Assembly: GCF_902493135.1 (NCBI RefSeq)
Contig: NZ_CABUOD010000003.1
Location: 62,001 to 126,000, forward strand
Length of the DNA stretch: 64,000 nucleotides
From: an uncultured Parabacteroides sp.
GTDB taxonomy: Bacteria; Bacteroidota; Bacteroidia; Bacteroidales; Tannerellaceae
Direction of reading: 5' to 3'
Shown here: piece by piece, positions 34,766 through 43,516 of the stretch
How positions within the stretch are numbered: position 1 is the first letter of the stretch
Layout of the letters: every line of letters starts with the position of its first letter
Made by a program: the position numbers and the translations under genes
The notes under the pieces: generated by a model
Database searches by the model: none
The model's input: only the letters and a program-made list of their open reading frames with translations
Told to the model about the DNA's origin: nothing

Positions 34766-36307
34766 ATGAACAGACTCATCATCGCCTTGTTAGGTTCCGT
34801 CCTGTATTCCGGCGCAAGTATGGCCCAGAAACAGACCTATTTCACCAATCCCGTTATTCACGGGGATGTCGCCGACCCGTCCATCCTGCGGATCGACGAT
34901 ACTTATTATGCAACGGGGACTTCCTCCGAATGGGCTCCTTACTATCCGGTATTCATTTCTAAAGACCTGGTCAACTGGAAACAAACCGGACATGTATTCG
35001 AGCAGCAGCCGGAATGGACCAAGTCGTCGTTCTGGGCTCCCGAATGGTATTATCATAACGGAAAGGTTTATGTGTACTATACCGCACGGAAGAAATCGAA
35101 CAATACTTCCTACATCGGAGTAGCTACCTCCGACTCTCCGACGGGCAAATTCAAAGATCACGGACCGGTAGTCGAATTCGGGACGGAAGCGATCGATGCC
35201 TTTATCCTCGAAGACAAAGGTGATTTATACATCAGTTGGAAAGCCTACGGGTTGGACAACCGGCCGATCGAACTCCTCGCCGGCAAACTGACTCCGGACG
35301 GATTGAAGCTGGCCGGCAAACCGTTCAGCCTGCTCCGCGACGACGAACGTACAGGGATGGAAGGACAGCACTGGTTCAAAAAGAACGGTTACTACTATCT
35401 GATCTATGCAATCAACGGTTGTTGCGGTCCCGATAGCGATTATGCCGTAGCTGTCGCCCGCTCGAAGAAGCTCGAAGGGCCTTATGAAAAGTATGAAGGA
35501 AACCCGATCCTGCACGGAAGCGACGAGATACAATCTATCGGTCACGGTACGCTGACGACGACGCCTGACGGACGTATGTTTTATCTATGTCACGCCTATG
35601 CGGAAGGCAGCGATTTCTTTTTAGGGCGTCAACCTCATCTCCAGGAGTTGCGTTTCGGAGAGGACAACTGGCCTTATTTTGTCACCGGTGAATATGCCCG
35701 CCTGGCACAACCGATGCCTTTTGCCGACTGCGTGCAAGAGCCGGTAACCGGTTTCTTCGATAATTTTGCCGGTTCGGACCTGCGTCCGGAATGGAGCTGG
35801 AATTATCCGTACTCGAATGTCCAGGCTAAAATCGAAGGGGGCAAATTGCGTTTGAGCGGTTCTCCCAAGCCGGAATGCAAGACCGGAGAGGCACTTTGCC
35901 TTCGTCCGGCATCTTCGGGCTATACATTGGATGCCGGCATCACCAATCGGAACGGCAGCTGGAAAGGGATCACGCTTTATGGCGACAACAGCTACTATCT
36001 CGCTTACGGTTGTGTCGGCGACCGGTTGCAGATAAAACTCGTCCGTGAGGGGAAAGAGCAACAACTGGCCGATCTGCCACTTCCCAGCGCGGCATTGCAT
36101 CTGCGCATGCAAGTGAAAGAAGGACTCCCCTACCGATTCGCCTGGAGCAAAGACGGTAAGATATGGACTCCGGTGAATCACGGGCTATCGGAAGAAGCCA
36201 TACGTTCCCTTATTCGCTGGGACCGGGTGGCACGTCCGGGACTTTATCATGAAGGGGACGAAAAGGCGCCTGCCCTGTTTGAATACTGTTCTTTATCTTA
36301 CCGGTAA
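34766..36307 (+). CDS. GH43-family exo-glycosidase
   Basis: 513 residues with a signal peptide (..SGASMAQ). The five-bladed propeller starts with 'VADPSILRIDDTYYATGT' (base Asp in 'DPS'), 'FISKDLVNWKQTGHVF', 'SSFWAPEWYYHNGKVYVYYTA', 'EAIDAFILEDKGD' (pKa-modulating Asp) and 'GMEGQHWFKKNGYYYLIYA' (acid Glu), with the 'GHGTLTTTPDGRMFYLCHAY' strand later. A C-terminal beta-sandwich of about 180 residues (from 'FFDNFAG') resembles GH43-associated concanavalin-like domains. Likely substrates are alpha-L-arabinofuranosides or beta-galactans or xylans. It stands alone with its own promoter. Confidence 0.88.
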   Translation: MNRLIIALLGSVLYSGASMAQKQTYFTNPVIHGDVADPSILRIDDTYYATGTSSEWAPYYPVFISKDLVNWKQTGHVFEQQPEWTKSSFWAPEWYYHNGKVYVYYTARKKSNNTSYIGVATSDSPTGKFKDHGPVVEFGTEAIDAFILEDKGDLYISWKAYGLDNRPIELLAGKLTPDGLKLAGKPFSLLRDDERTGMEGQHWFKKNGYYYLIYAINGCCGPDSDYAVAVARSKKLEGPYEKYEGNPILHGSDEIQSIGHGTLTTTPDGRMFYLCHAYAEGSDFFLGRQPHLQELRFGEDNWPYFVTGEYARLAQPMPFADCVQEPVTGFFDNFAGSDLRPEWSWNYPYSNVQAKIEGGKLRLSGSPKPECKTGEALCLRPASSGYTLDAGITNRNGSWKGITLYGDNSYYLAYGCVGDRLQIKLVREGKEQQLADLPLPSAALHLRMQVKEGLPYRFAWSKDGKIWTPVNHGLSEEAIRSLIRWDRVARPGLYHEGDEKAPALFEYCSLSYR

Positions 36308-36405
36308 AATGCCATCAACCCGTATCCGACAAGAACGATAGCCGCTATCCGGCATCTGCTCCAAGAGTTTTTCCATAAGTAGAAATCCATTGTTATTAAA
36401 AATCC

Positions 36406-36954
36406 ATGCAACAGAAAATAGATGGGTCTGCAATTAGTCCCGATGAATCAGAAATGCTAAAAGACGAATTAATCGATACCGTGCAAGTTTCGGACGACTC
36501 CCTTGAAATTCGGCAAATCCTCCGCCATAAGAAACGTTTCCTCGATCTCCTGTTGTTGGCCGATGAACAGGAATCGATGATAGACCTCTATCTCGAACGG
36601 GGAGAAATGTTTGCGTTGTACGACCGGAATATCCTAAGAGCTATTTGTATTGTCACGGATGAAGGTGACAAAACGGTCGAACTCAAAAATATCGCAACCG
36701 ATCTACAATATCAGAAGCTGGGATATGGCAAAAGATTGATCCGGTTTATCTCCGAACATTATGCAGGGAAATACGACACCCTGCTTGTCGGTACAGGTGA
36801 AAGTACGCTGACCGTCCCTTTCTACGAACAGAACGGATTCAAATATTCGCATCGTATCAAGAATTTCTTTACCGACAATTATGATCATCCGATGTACGAA
36901 GATGGCAAGCAATTAGTGGATATGGTCTACTTACGAAAAGAACTTTCCGAGTGA
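36406..36954 (+). CDS. GNAT-family N-acetyltransferase
   Basis: 182 residues. The acetyl-CoA binding A motif is 'IATDLQYQKLGYGKRLIRFI', followed by 'LLVGTGESTLTVPFYEQNGFKYSHRIKNFF', the usual GNAT motif B. About 60 residues precede the core. Substrate is unknown. It is the last host-looking gene before the prophage and is closed by a clear terminator. Confidence 0.85.
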   Translation: MQQKIDGSAISPDESEMLKDELIDTVQVSDDSLEIRQILRHKKRFLDLLLLADEQESMIDLYLERGEMFALYDRNILRAICIVTDEGDKTVELKNIATDLQYQKLGYGKRLIRFISEHYAGKYDTLLVGTGESTLTVPFYEQNGFKYSHRIKNFFTDNYDHPMYEDGKQLVDMVYLRKELSE

Positions 36955-37000
36955 CAAAGTAGCAACAATTCGATTCAGAAGATAGACAAATACATACAAT

Positions 37001-37036
37001 AAAAAAGGCTGGCAATCGGAACTGTCAGCCTTTTTT
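37001..37036 (+). terminator. Terminator after the GNAT gene
   Basis: A-run, GGCTGGCA, a 10-base loop, TGTCAGCC and six T: one mismatch in the stem. The flanking A and T runs also allow function in the reverse direction for incoming phage transcripts. Confidence 0.85.
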
Positions 37037-37331
37037 GTGGAGATGGAGACTCTTACGGCTGTAATAAAACGAGCCAAAACTAAATATAAATAACTATACA
37101 CCAAACATATAAGCTATGAATAACATTATATATAACCACAGAAAAACTTAATATAAAAAACCTGTTTTGGTCCCTGTTTCTAATACAAGGGACTATTCTG
37201 AGGATCGTTTGTTTTTTCGGCAGATCACTCAAATAATTGCCAAATATGAAATAAAAAGCCACCCCACCTTCACAGGCAGGACGGCTGAACAATTACTAAT
37301 ATTAAACTATGAACAAACACACAATTTCCAC
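37037..37331. other. Host-prophage junction zone without a gene
   Basis: The last host-type gene points right and the first phage-type gene points left, with no credible ORF between. The zone is AT-rich and has an inverted repeat GTCCCT/AGGGAC at 37170-37193. The attachment site probably lies here or just left of it, but it cannot be proven because the right prophage end is outside the window. Confidence 0.45.
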
Positions 37332-37811
37332 CTATAACACTTCCGGACAATAACGTTTCGCTTCAAAATAGTCGATAGACTTAGCTGTTTTCTTATCCCT
37401 TACAACGCACAATGCTTTTTCTCCGTAAATCACTCCGATAGAGTTACCGAATAAATGGGCATAAGAAGTGTCATATACATGAGCTATGCTATTACCCGTC
37501 ATCACACCTTTTGATCCGCCAGAAAGGATTGCAATAGCAGATCCTGTGAAATAACCTATATTTCCGCCAGTAACATGATGCTTCCCGTCATAGTAAATCC
37601 TATTATTCTCCAATTCTTGACACGTGAAAAACTGAATCCACTCATCCGGGAGAATAATCCCGTTCTCAACAACCCAGCTAAAATTAGATTTAGCGACATT
37701 CAAAATGTCCTGTTTTGTTCGAGCTTGAAGTATAGACATATATCCTTCATTGCATGCATTACACTGCTTAGATCTCGACACTGTTATATTTTTTACGGCT
37801 ATCATTTCCAT
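37332..37811 (-). CDS. Prophage accessory protein with solenoid-like repeats
   Basis: 159 residues, not recognised. The first half has a Cys pair ('KQCNACNEGY'). Residues 80-140 repeat short Gly/Asn-Ser-Ile units ('GNIGYFTGSAIAILSGG', 'GVMTGNSIAHVYD', 'HLFGNSIGVIYG') with roughly eight-residue spacing, as in small beta-solenoids. It overlaps the upstream gene by ten bases and is the last gene of the prophage late strand, a usual place for lysogenic-conversion genes. Confidence 0.6.
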   Translation of the reverse strand: MEMIAVKNITVSRSKQCNACNEGYMSILQARTKQDILNVAKSNFSWVVENGIILPDEWIQFFTCQELENNRIYYDGKHHVTGGNIGYFTGSAIAILSGGSKGVMTGNSIAHVYDTSYAHLFGNSIGVIYGEKALCVVRDKKTAKSIDYFEAKRYCPEVL

Positions 37812-38212
37812 TCTGATACGGGTTTAAATTCACCTTTGATGTCACATAATCCGCTTTTTGATTCACTAATAGTAAATTCCTGTCCTATAAGATAGAAAAG
37901 AAATATTTCTGAATTGCCTATGCGCTTTAGGTAAGTTCCTTTATAGGAATCAGAACTATCAATAGATTCTCCGGTCTTATCAAACAGCGTAATAGCTTCT
38001 TTCTGAGGCGTATTAGTTGCTATTATCCCACCATACTGATGCCCTCTTAGAATTATGAATTTTGGCGAACTATTAAATTCATCCTCCGTCATATCCTTTT
38101 TACCTACAGCAAAAACTTTATTAGTGTCAGAAGTTTCAGTATTACCATTATAAATGATCTTCACGCAGGTAGGCCTCACCTCTTTTTTCTTTCCCATCAT
38201 CGCCCGCATCAT
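37802..38212 (-). CDS. Prophage accessory protein of unknown function
   Basis: 136 residues, not recognised; no signal peptide or membrane segment. The start MMRAMMGKKK follows a strong ribosome binding site (AGGAGG six bases before the ATG). A G10 tract lies 54 bases upstream on its sense strand, inside a tiny leader ORF that would end on this start codon if the tract lost one G. It overlaps the following gene by ten bases. Confidence 0.65.
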   Translation of the reverse strand: MMRAMMGKKKEVRPTCVKIIYNGNTETSDTNKVFAVGKKDMTEDEFNSSPKFIILRGHQYGGIIATNTPQKEAITLFDKTGESIDSSDSYKGTYLKRIGNSEIFLFYLIGQEFTISESKSGLCDIKGEFKPVSEWK

Positions 38213-38263
38213 ATCAACCTCCTTTCTCTTGAAAGTCGGTCAAAGACTTGGGTTAAGAGGTGT

Positions 38264-38305
38264 TTACCCCCCCCCCATTAACATTTGTAAACAATTAATT
38301 TTCAT
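38264..38305 (-). CDS. Leader peptide ORF ending in a G10 tract
   Basis: TAAGGAGGTAAAGCA precedes an ATG at 38305. The frame reads MKINCLQMLMGGG and stops at TAA right after the ten G. The last ATG plus three GGG codons use exactly the ten G. With nine or twelve G the frame continues to a TGA overlapping the start codon of the gene at 38212 (ATGA). The ribosome binding site is strong, so translation is plausible; expression is unproven. Confidence 0.45.
   Translation of the reverse strand: MKINCLQMLMGGG
38267..38276. repeat. Homopolymer tract C10 (G10 on the coding strand)
   Basis: Ten consecutive C on the plus strand, the only such tract seen in the window, in a gap between two phage genes. 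Tracts of this length slip during replication in many bacteria. Confidence 0.9.
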
Positions 38306-38323
38306 TGCTTTACCTCCTTATTT

Positions 38324-38788
38324 TTACCAAATTCTATAAAAACCACCTATCCCGACATAGGGCGACAGGCCATGCTTGCCGATCCCGTAACCAGCCGTAA
38401 GGCCTATTCCCCACCGGCGAGCTTTCACTTTTTCTGTTATGTAGATTGTCTTCTGGAACACATCGATACTGTCAAGTGACGGATTATATCCTGACACCCA
38501 CGCATGATAATCGTCCGTTAAGTACTCTTTTTGCGTGATCCTGATCGGGACTAAGATAGGTTCTCTGACTGTATCACCTTCGAGCGTTATGTAGACTGGG
38601 AACAATTCAGGAACCGTCTGGATAACCGTTTCATAGACCGGATAAGGGACTCGCTCTCTAAGAGTGTCAACACGGACGAATGTATCGGTTTTGCAGACAA
38701 GTTCGACCTCTGCTTTCTTCGTGTACCGTCCGGCCAAGAAGCAAAGAAAACAGAAGGTCAGAATCAATATAATGTGCCAGGCTTTCAT
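38324..38788 (-). CDS. Single-span membrane protein, possibly spanin-like
   Basis: 154 residues from MKAWHIILILTF. An upstream in-frame start at 38851 is rejected because this start overlaps the amidase stop by four bases (ATGA). One transmembrane helix (residues 4-20, 'IILILTFCFLCFLAGRY') is followed by a periplasmic part and an aromatic C-terminus with a beta-barrel-like pattern. Position after holin-like and amidase genes suggests a lysis-accessory role; small phage proteins of this layout are common in Bacteroidales. Confidence 0.65.
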   Translation of the reverse strand: MKAWHIILILTFCFLCFLAGRYTKKAEVELVCKTDTFVRVDTLRERVPYPVYETVIQTVPELFPVYITLEGDTVREPILVPIRITQKEYLTDDYHAWVSGYNPSLDSIDVFQKTIYITEKVKARRWGIGLTAGYGIGKHGLSPYVGIGGFYRIW

Positions 38789-39258
38789 GGCCGGACAATT
38801 ATAGGTTTGAGAAATGATCTGTACTCTTCCCTGACATCGAAGCAAGGACATGATTTGATAAACTCAAACGGTTCGACAATGCCGTTATCGTTAAGATCCG
38901 GTGACGTATCGCGGTGTCCGAGTAGTTCGACGATGTTGTACACCTGACAAATATCGTTGATCAGATCGTCCATTGCCGCCTTTTGCGCCGATGTCCGGGT
39001 GTCAGCAGGTTTTCCGTTGGCGTCCAGTCCGCCGACATAACAGATGCCTACAGAGTGATCATTGTAGCCGATACAGTGTGCCCCGGCAATCGTGAGTGGC
39101 CGGCCAGTCTCTACCGTCCCGTCAAGGTCGATCACATAGTTATAGCCAATTTGATTAAAACCACGCACCCGGTGCATGTGGTCGATGTCCTTTGCTTTGA
39201 TATCCTGTCCGGCGCGTGTGGCCGAGCAATGGATGATAATTGAATCAATCTTTTTCAT
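38785..39258 (-). CDS. Phage N-acetylmuramoyl-L-alanine amidase (endolysin)
   Basis: 157 residues of an Amidase_2/PGRP fold: 'SIIIHCSATRAGQDIKAKDIDHMH' (first Zn His), 'GYNYVIDLDGTVETGRP', 'GAHCIGYNDHSVGICYVGG', 'LLGHRDTSPDLN' (second Zn His) and 'KSCPCFDVREEY' with the Cys ligand. It cuts the amide bond between MurNAc and the stem peptide. No signal peptide, so it needs the holin-like protein encoded upstream. Confidence 0.92.
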   Translation of the reverse strand: MKKIDSIIIHCSATRAGQDIKAKDIDHMHRVRGFNQIGYNYVIDLDGTVETGRPLTIAGAHCIGYNDHSVGICYVGGLDANGKPADTRTSAQKAAMDDLINDICQVYNIVELLGHRDTSPDLNDNGIVEPFEFIKSCPCFDVREEYRSFLKPIIVRP

Positions 39259-39275
39259 TTTTTTGTCCTCCTTTA

Positions 39276-39623
39276 TTAATACCCGTTTTGTGGCTCACGA
39301 TCACCGCATTTCTTTTTCTCACATCTCTTTAAGGCAAGTTCAAGCTTCAGGTTTGAGTTTTCTTCTTTCAGACTAAACAACTCATCCTGTACCTTCCGAA
39401 GCCTTCCGGTCTGCTCAACAAACCGCTCTTCTTTATCTGACAGCTGTTTTTGCAGGAACTCATTATATTCTCTCAAAGCCTTGAACTCTTCTACATCCGC
39501 ATGAGCATCTTCGATACGTGCGTTAGTTTTTCGGTTAGTCCAGAAGTTAATTCCCCATTTTGCCGCCTCAAATCCTCCAAGTGTTCCGATAATTGTTAGT
39601 ATATCGGTTAATTTAATATTCAC
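39276..39623 (-). CDS. Holin-like protein (one membrane segment plus coiled coil)
   Basis: 115 residues with a GTG start preceded by AGGAGG. An N-terminal hydrophobic stretch ('LTDILTIIGTLGGFEAAKWG') is followed by a coiled coil from about 40 to 95 and a basic Cys-containing tail. It directly precedes the amidase, the usual place for a holin. Function is inferred from position and topology only. Confidence 0.6.
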   Translation of the reverse strand: MNIKLTDILTIIGTLGGFEAAKWGINFWTNRKTNARIEDAHADVEEFKALREYNEFLQKQLSDKEERFVEQTGRLRKVQDELFSLKEENSNLKLELALKRCEKKKCGDREPQNGY

Positions 39624-39651
39624 TTCACACCTCCTTCTTGATTTAAAATAT

Positions 39652-39744
39652 TATATTTGTCGCGCATTTATGGCTGTTGCCATAATGGTAAATTTTTTAT
39701 GGTTATACCGCCTCCGGTCTGTGATAGCTCGGAGGCGGATTTTT
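39652..39744 (+). ncRNA. Small-RNA-like unit, copy 1 (hairpin, AT linker, terminator)
   Basis: Plus strand, in the leader of the minus-strand holin-like gene. TATATTTG (39652-39659) matches the -7 box. A perfect hairpin TATGGC-TGTT-GCCATA lies at 39669-39684, then an AT-rich linker. A terminator with nine paired bases (CCGCCTCCG at 39708-39716, CGGAGGCGG at 39730-39738) is followed by ATTTTT. No good -33 box. Related units lie at 43436 and 44060. Confidence 0.5.
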
Positions 39745-39747
39745 ATA

Positions 39748-40104
39748 TTATTCGACTGGTTGCACCACATCAGCAAGCGGTTCATCCAAGATCTTCACAT
39801 ACGTCGGCATCGTGAACTCGGAGAACATCCCGTTGCGGTCGATGAAGTCAACTCGCTCTTTGAGATATGACAGTTCTTCATCTGTCAAGTCTATATCTGT
39901 TGTTTCCGTTATGGCCGCTGCATCTGTAAAACCTATGTTGATCTGGCCACCTCCCAAGTCTTTAACGACAATTCGTTTCTGATCAACCTCCGAAATGGTA
40001 ATCTTACGATCGATCGAGACTTTCAGTTCCATGTTTTTTCTCGTGTCAAACTGCGGTAACACGGTGTTGAGTATTAATACCCGGTCTTTTAATGTCAAGT
40101 TCAT
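39748..40104 (-). CDS. Small phage protein downstream of the tail hub gene, unknown
   Basis: 118 residues, not recognised. Predominantly beta with an acidic C-terminal half ('DLTDEELSYLKERVDF'). It follows the hub gene by 21 bases in the same direction and ends just before copy 1 of the hairpin unit. Confidence 0.6.
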   Translation of the reverse strand: MNLTLKDRVLILNTVLPQFDTRKNMELKVSIDRKITISEVDQKRIVVKDLGGGQINIGFTDAAAITETTDIDLTDEELSYLKERVDFIDRNGMFSEFTMPTYVKILDEPLADVVQPVE

Positions 40105-40125
40105 TCCTTTACTGTTTGTTATGTT

Positions 40126-43100
40126 TTAAAAATTATCAGTATTCAAATCGACAGAGCGAGGTTTGGTGCAGGCCACGGCTATCCCATTATCAAAGACAAA
40201 CCACGTATCACTATTATCTATACGGTACGCCCCTTTCAGTCCGCCTCTAACATTGCCTTTAGGACTTCGGGTAAAATACCCATCAGAAAACATATAGCCA
40301 TCAAACCAGGCTGCCCAAACAGAACTATCTGTTGGATAAGATTGAGTGGATTTGCTCGATCCATAAATAGCTGCCGATCCGGGTGCGCGGCCAACCGCTT
40401 TCACCCCGAACCGGCCTTGTGTCGAAGCTCCGAAAGCGACATCCACCAAACCATCATTATTACTTCCGTATCCAAGTTTTATGGTACGAGAGGTATCTCC
40501 AAAATAGTCGCGTCCTTCCCATACCAGCCGGTTGTTCATTATCTCAAAGTAACCGATCTTGCCACCTGACATGTAAGCCATACCGTTTTGAGTAACCCGG
40601 AATGGGGCACTCTCAGGGGTTGAACCGCCAGCCCAGAAACGGACAGAGGTGTCGGCTGTGCCTACACCGGTAAGCCCGGCCATGTTGTTCTGCAGGCGGA
40701 TGGCTGTTTTTGCCATCACCTCTCCGGCGTTAGAGACTTGGAACGTCGGGTTGTCTTTCGTCCCGCCACACCAGAGCCGGATCGGGCCATCAGCACGCAT
40801 CCCGGCAGTCGAGCCGAATGTGAGGAAGCCGGAAGCCGTCACTATGCCACGGTCAATTGTGACTTGCGTATTGCCGTCTATATCGGCTTTCTGCCAGTCC
40901 GAAGGGTTGTAGCTTGATCCGGCAGACCGGGATGTCTTGCAAATGAACATGCTTCCACCGGTTGTCCCATAGGTGATCCATTGGTCCCCAACATCATACG
41001 GCGGACGTGGGGTTGCGGTAAATACGCGGCGTTTGCTGTCCGCTTTCACGTCTGCGGCGGTGGCGGCAGCACGGGCGGCTTCGACCGCTGCCGGATCAAC
41101 GATTTCCCGCCAGATATTGGAAGACGGGCCGATATACGTTTGAAGCACTCCGGTAGATGTGTTGTACCACATATCGCCGACGTGTCCGGGCTCCGTTCCT
41201 GACGGCCAACTATTCCAGGGGTTTGATGATTGGTAGTAGGTATCGATCTTGCCGTCAAGTTGGTTCTGGAGGTTGTCCTTGATGGAATTGAGCAGGTCTT
41301 TTGTTCCATAGACGGACAAGTCCGGTTTGTCCGCAATGTTGTTATAGCCTGAAGTGCCAGACGTAAATGTGACTTTTCCTGTAATTATTCCATTTATCAG
41401 GTCGATTATCAAACGGGCATTTTTATCTTTGATAACCCCTGTCGTAATCGTCTGGCCGGCTATCTCGGTATAACCGTATAGTGGCCCCCAACTTCTTACA
41501 CCATCTTCAGGCGTATTGAGCACCCCTATCCAGAAATGATAATATCCGGGGTCTTCTTCCAGTTTTATCTTCCGATCAGTCACAAGGATAGAGCCGTTTG
41601 ATGTCGTTCGGCTGCACTTAGCATAGACATAGTAAGCAATAGAGTTGCTTAACCTGTGAGAAGAATCTGGAATAGTCCACTCCGCGATAGTTTCACGTAT
41701 GGTAAAGTGCACCAGCTTTCCGGCTGTCGATTTAAAATAATTAGCGTCGTTGTCCGCATTTGGGATAAACTTAATCCCTTCAAGATCCATTTGTTGGGAT
41801 TTTGAACCTACTAAGAGATGTGCGAACTCGGCCATCAAAGCGGATGTAAACTCTGTTTGAAATGAACCATCCGGATCGAACATCATTTCCTGAGTTTCCT
41901 TGACATCCCTATAACTTCTCTTAGACCATTCCTTGACGGGACGAACATGATCTTCAATCTCTTCCGGCACTTTATTAACATCATCCACCAAATCCTTAAA
42001 ACCATTCGATTCAAGAAAATCAGACAAAGTTAGTTCATACCGGTATGAGGGTGTACCGTCTTTCTCAATATACCTTTTTACCTTGGTAACGCGAATCTCC
42101 CGATCAATATCCAACTGTTCGGAATACACACCGACCATCTGGCCACAGACGATAAAAAGGTTCTGCAGACGAAAAATTACCTCGTCACATTTACCACGCA
42201 ACTGGATGCGTTTCTCGCATTTGCCGTCCAACCACACTTGCGCTTCTTCCTGTAGCTGCAAGGATGCGTTATCACGGTAGCCTTGCGGCATCTTCAGGCC
42301 GGTAAGGATAAACTTGTCACCGACAGAGAAGTTAATGTCACCGGGGACTTTCAAAGCGTTCTCCTGGTCATTCTGCTTTAGTTTGAACTGTTTCAGGTCA
42401 TTGTCCCAACTGTCTTCGACGATTGCAAGGTCATAGCCGGCCAAACCGCCATCCTGGAATGTAACGATTACTTCTACCCCGTCCAACAGGCAATCGGTAA
42501 GGTTGAAATCCATACCGGAAACTCTCAGGGTGTAGTCGTCGATCTTCTCCGTCACGGCAAACTCCCCTTTCGGAAAAATGTGGTCAAATTGCATGGACTT
42601 TTCTATCCGGCCGTACTTCTCCACGTTCTTTTCAATGGAAAGCCGGCCTTCGGGCAAAAGAAGATAATCAGCCCCATAATCGGAACCGAGGTTCTTGTCT
42701 GAACCATAAGGATAAAGAACTGTTACAGGTGGCGTATCATCAACAGCGGACACTTCCAGTTCGGTAAAACCCATTCCTTCGCCCTGTGCCAAGACAAGGC
42801 CGTTGCTTGAATACTCCCTCCTGCCGATATTTATTGTCTGACCGGATATCCAGTATTCCGTATCCAATTCTTTAATGAGTTCGTCAAGTACTGTCCCGAC
42901 TTTCTTATCTTTGAAAGAAAGGGTAATCATCCGGGATTCGATACAGGATCCGGCCACCCAACCAGATCCTGTACGGTTCATGTTTTTGACAAATAGGATT
43001 AACCAGTCACGGGCGGTACCGGTGTAATAGTCGAAGTTCTTTTTCCGCTCCGGTGTACCATGAAGGAAAAACTCTGCATCCAAAAGGTCGTACCGACTTG

Positions 43101-43341
43101 AATAGAACTGAACGGTATATTCCCAACCAAGAGATGTCTCCCTTTTCGTAACTTTCTCATTATGCCGGATCTTATATTTTGTTCCTTCAAAGTCTATATA
43201 GTCGTTGATCTGAAGGTTTACCACATTGCGGGAAAGAAAATTCAGGGTAAGAGTGTCCTCACCCATGATCTCTTCGACCGTATAACTGTTATCCTTCAAA
43301 TAAACATCACAAACTACCGTATTTCCGCGCTTTATTTCCAT
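40126..43341 (-). CDS. Phage tail hub / tail-tip fibre protein
   Basis: 1071 residues. The N-terminal 450 residues look like a baseplate-hub region ('MEIKRGNTVVCDVYLKD', 'VGTVLDELIKELDTEYWISGQTINIG'). The C-terminal part is fibre-like: 'WNSWPSGTEPGHVGDMWYNTSTGVLQTYIG', 'TATPRPPYDVGDQWITYG' and a beta-rich end ('VRFWAGGSTPESAPFRVTQNGMAYMSGGKIGYFEI'). This is the usual layout of Bacteroidales siphophage tail-associated proteins. It probably contacts the host surface and anchors accessory fibres. Confidence 0.8.
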   Translation of the reverse strand: MEIKRGNTVVCDVYLKDNSYTVEEIMGEDTLTLNFLSRNVVNLQINDYIDFEGTKYKIRHNEKVTKRETSLGWEYTVQFYSSRYDLLDAEFFLHGTPERKKNFDYYTGTARDWLILFVKNMNRTGSGWVAGSCIESRMITLSFKDKKVGTVLDELIKELDTEYWISGQTINIGRREYSSNGLVLAQGEGMGFTELEVSAVDDTPPVTVLYPYGSDKNLGSDYGADYLLLPEGRLSIEKNVEKYGRIEKSMQFDHIFPKGEFAVTEKIDDYTLRVSGMDFNLTDCLLDGVEVIVTFQDGGLAGYDLAIVEDSWDNDLKQFKLKQNDQENALKVPGDINFSVGDKFILTGLKMPQGYRDNASLQLQEEAQVWLDGKCEKRIQLRGKCDEVIFRLQNLFIVCGQMVGVYSEQLDIDREIRVTKVKRYIEKDGTPSYRYELTLSDFLESNGFKDLVDDVNKVPEEIEDHVRPVKEWSKRSYRDVKETQEMMFDPDGSFQTEFTSALMAEFAHLLVGSKSQQMDLEGIKFIPNADNDANYFKSTAGKLVHFTIRETIAEWTIPDSSHRLSNSIAYYVYAKCSRTTSNGSILVTDRKIKLEEDPGYYHFWIGVLNTPEDGVRSWGPLYGYTEIAGQTITTGVIKDKNARLIIDLINGIITGKVTFTSGTSGYNNIADKPDLSVYGTKDLLNSIKDNLQNQLDGKIDTYYQSSNPWNSWPSGTEPGHVGDMWYNTSTGVLQTYIGPSSNIWREIVDPAAVEAARAAATAADVKADSKRRVFTATPRPPYDVGDQWITYGTTGGSMFICKTSRSAGSSYNPSDWQKADIDGNTQVTIDRGIVTASGFLTFGSTAGMRADGPIRLWCGGTKDNPTFQVSNAGEVMAKTAIRLQNNMAGLTGVGTADTSVRFWAGGSTPESAPFRVTQNGMAYMSGGKIGYFEIMNNRLVWEGRDYFGDTSRTIKLGYGSNNDGLVDVAFGASTQGRFGVKAVGRAPGSAAIYGSSKSTQSYPTDSSVWAAWFDGYMFSDGYFTRSPKGNVRGGLKGAYRIDNSDTWFVFDNGIAVACTKPRSVDLNTDNF

Positions 43342-43435
43342 GCTGCTAAATTATTGCTGATTCGGTTCGACAGGCCGGATAATCAAATATTATAAATGAC
43401 ATTCTGACTGTTGTCGTGATTTAATATATAATCGT

Positions 43436-43516
43436 TACTTTTGCATAGGTCATGCCGAAAGGCGCAATATTGTTGTTTAACCGTCTCCGGTCTGTGAAGA
43501 TTGGAGGCGGATTTTT
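43436..43516 (+). ncRNA. Small-RNA-like unit, copy 2
   Basis: Plus strand, between the membrane-protein gene and the hub gene. TACTTTTG at 43436-43443 fits the -7 consensus, with TTG 22 bases upstream. Then a GCC-GAAA-GGC hairpin at 43454-43463, an AT linker and CCGTCTCC/GGAGGCGG (43481-43488 and 43503-43510) followed by ATTTTT. The terminator loop GGTCTGTGA is shared with copy 1. Confidence 0.55.
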
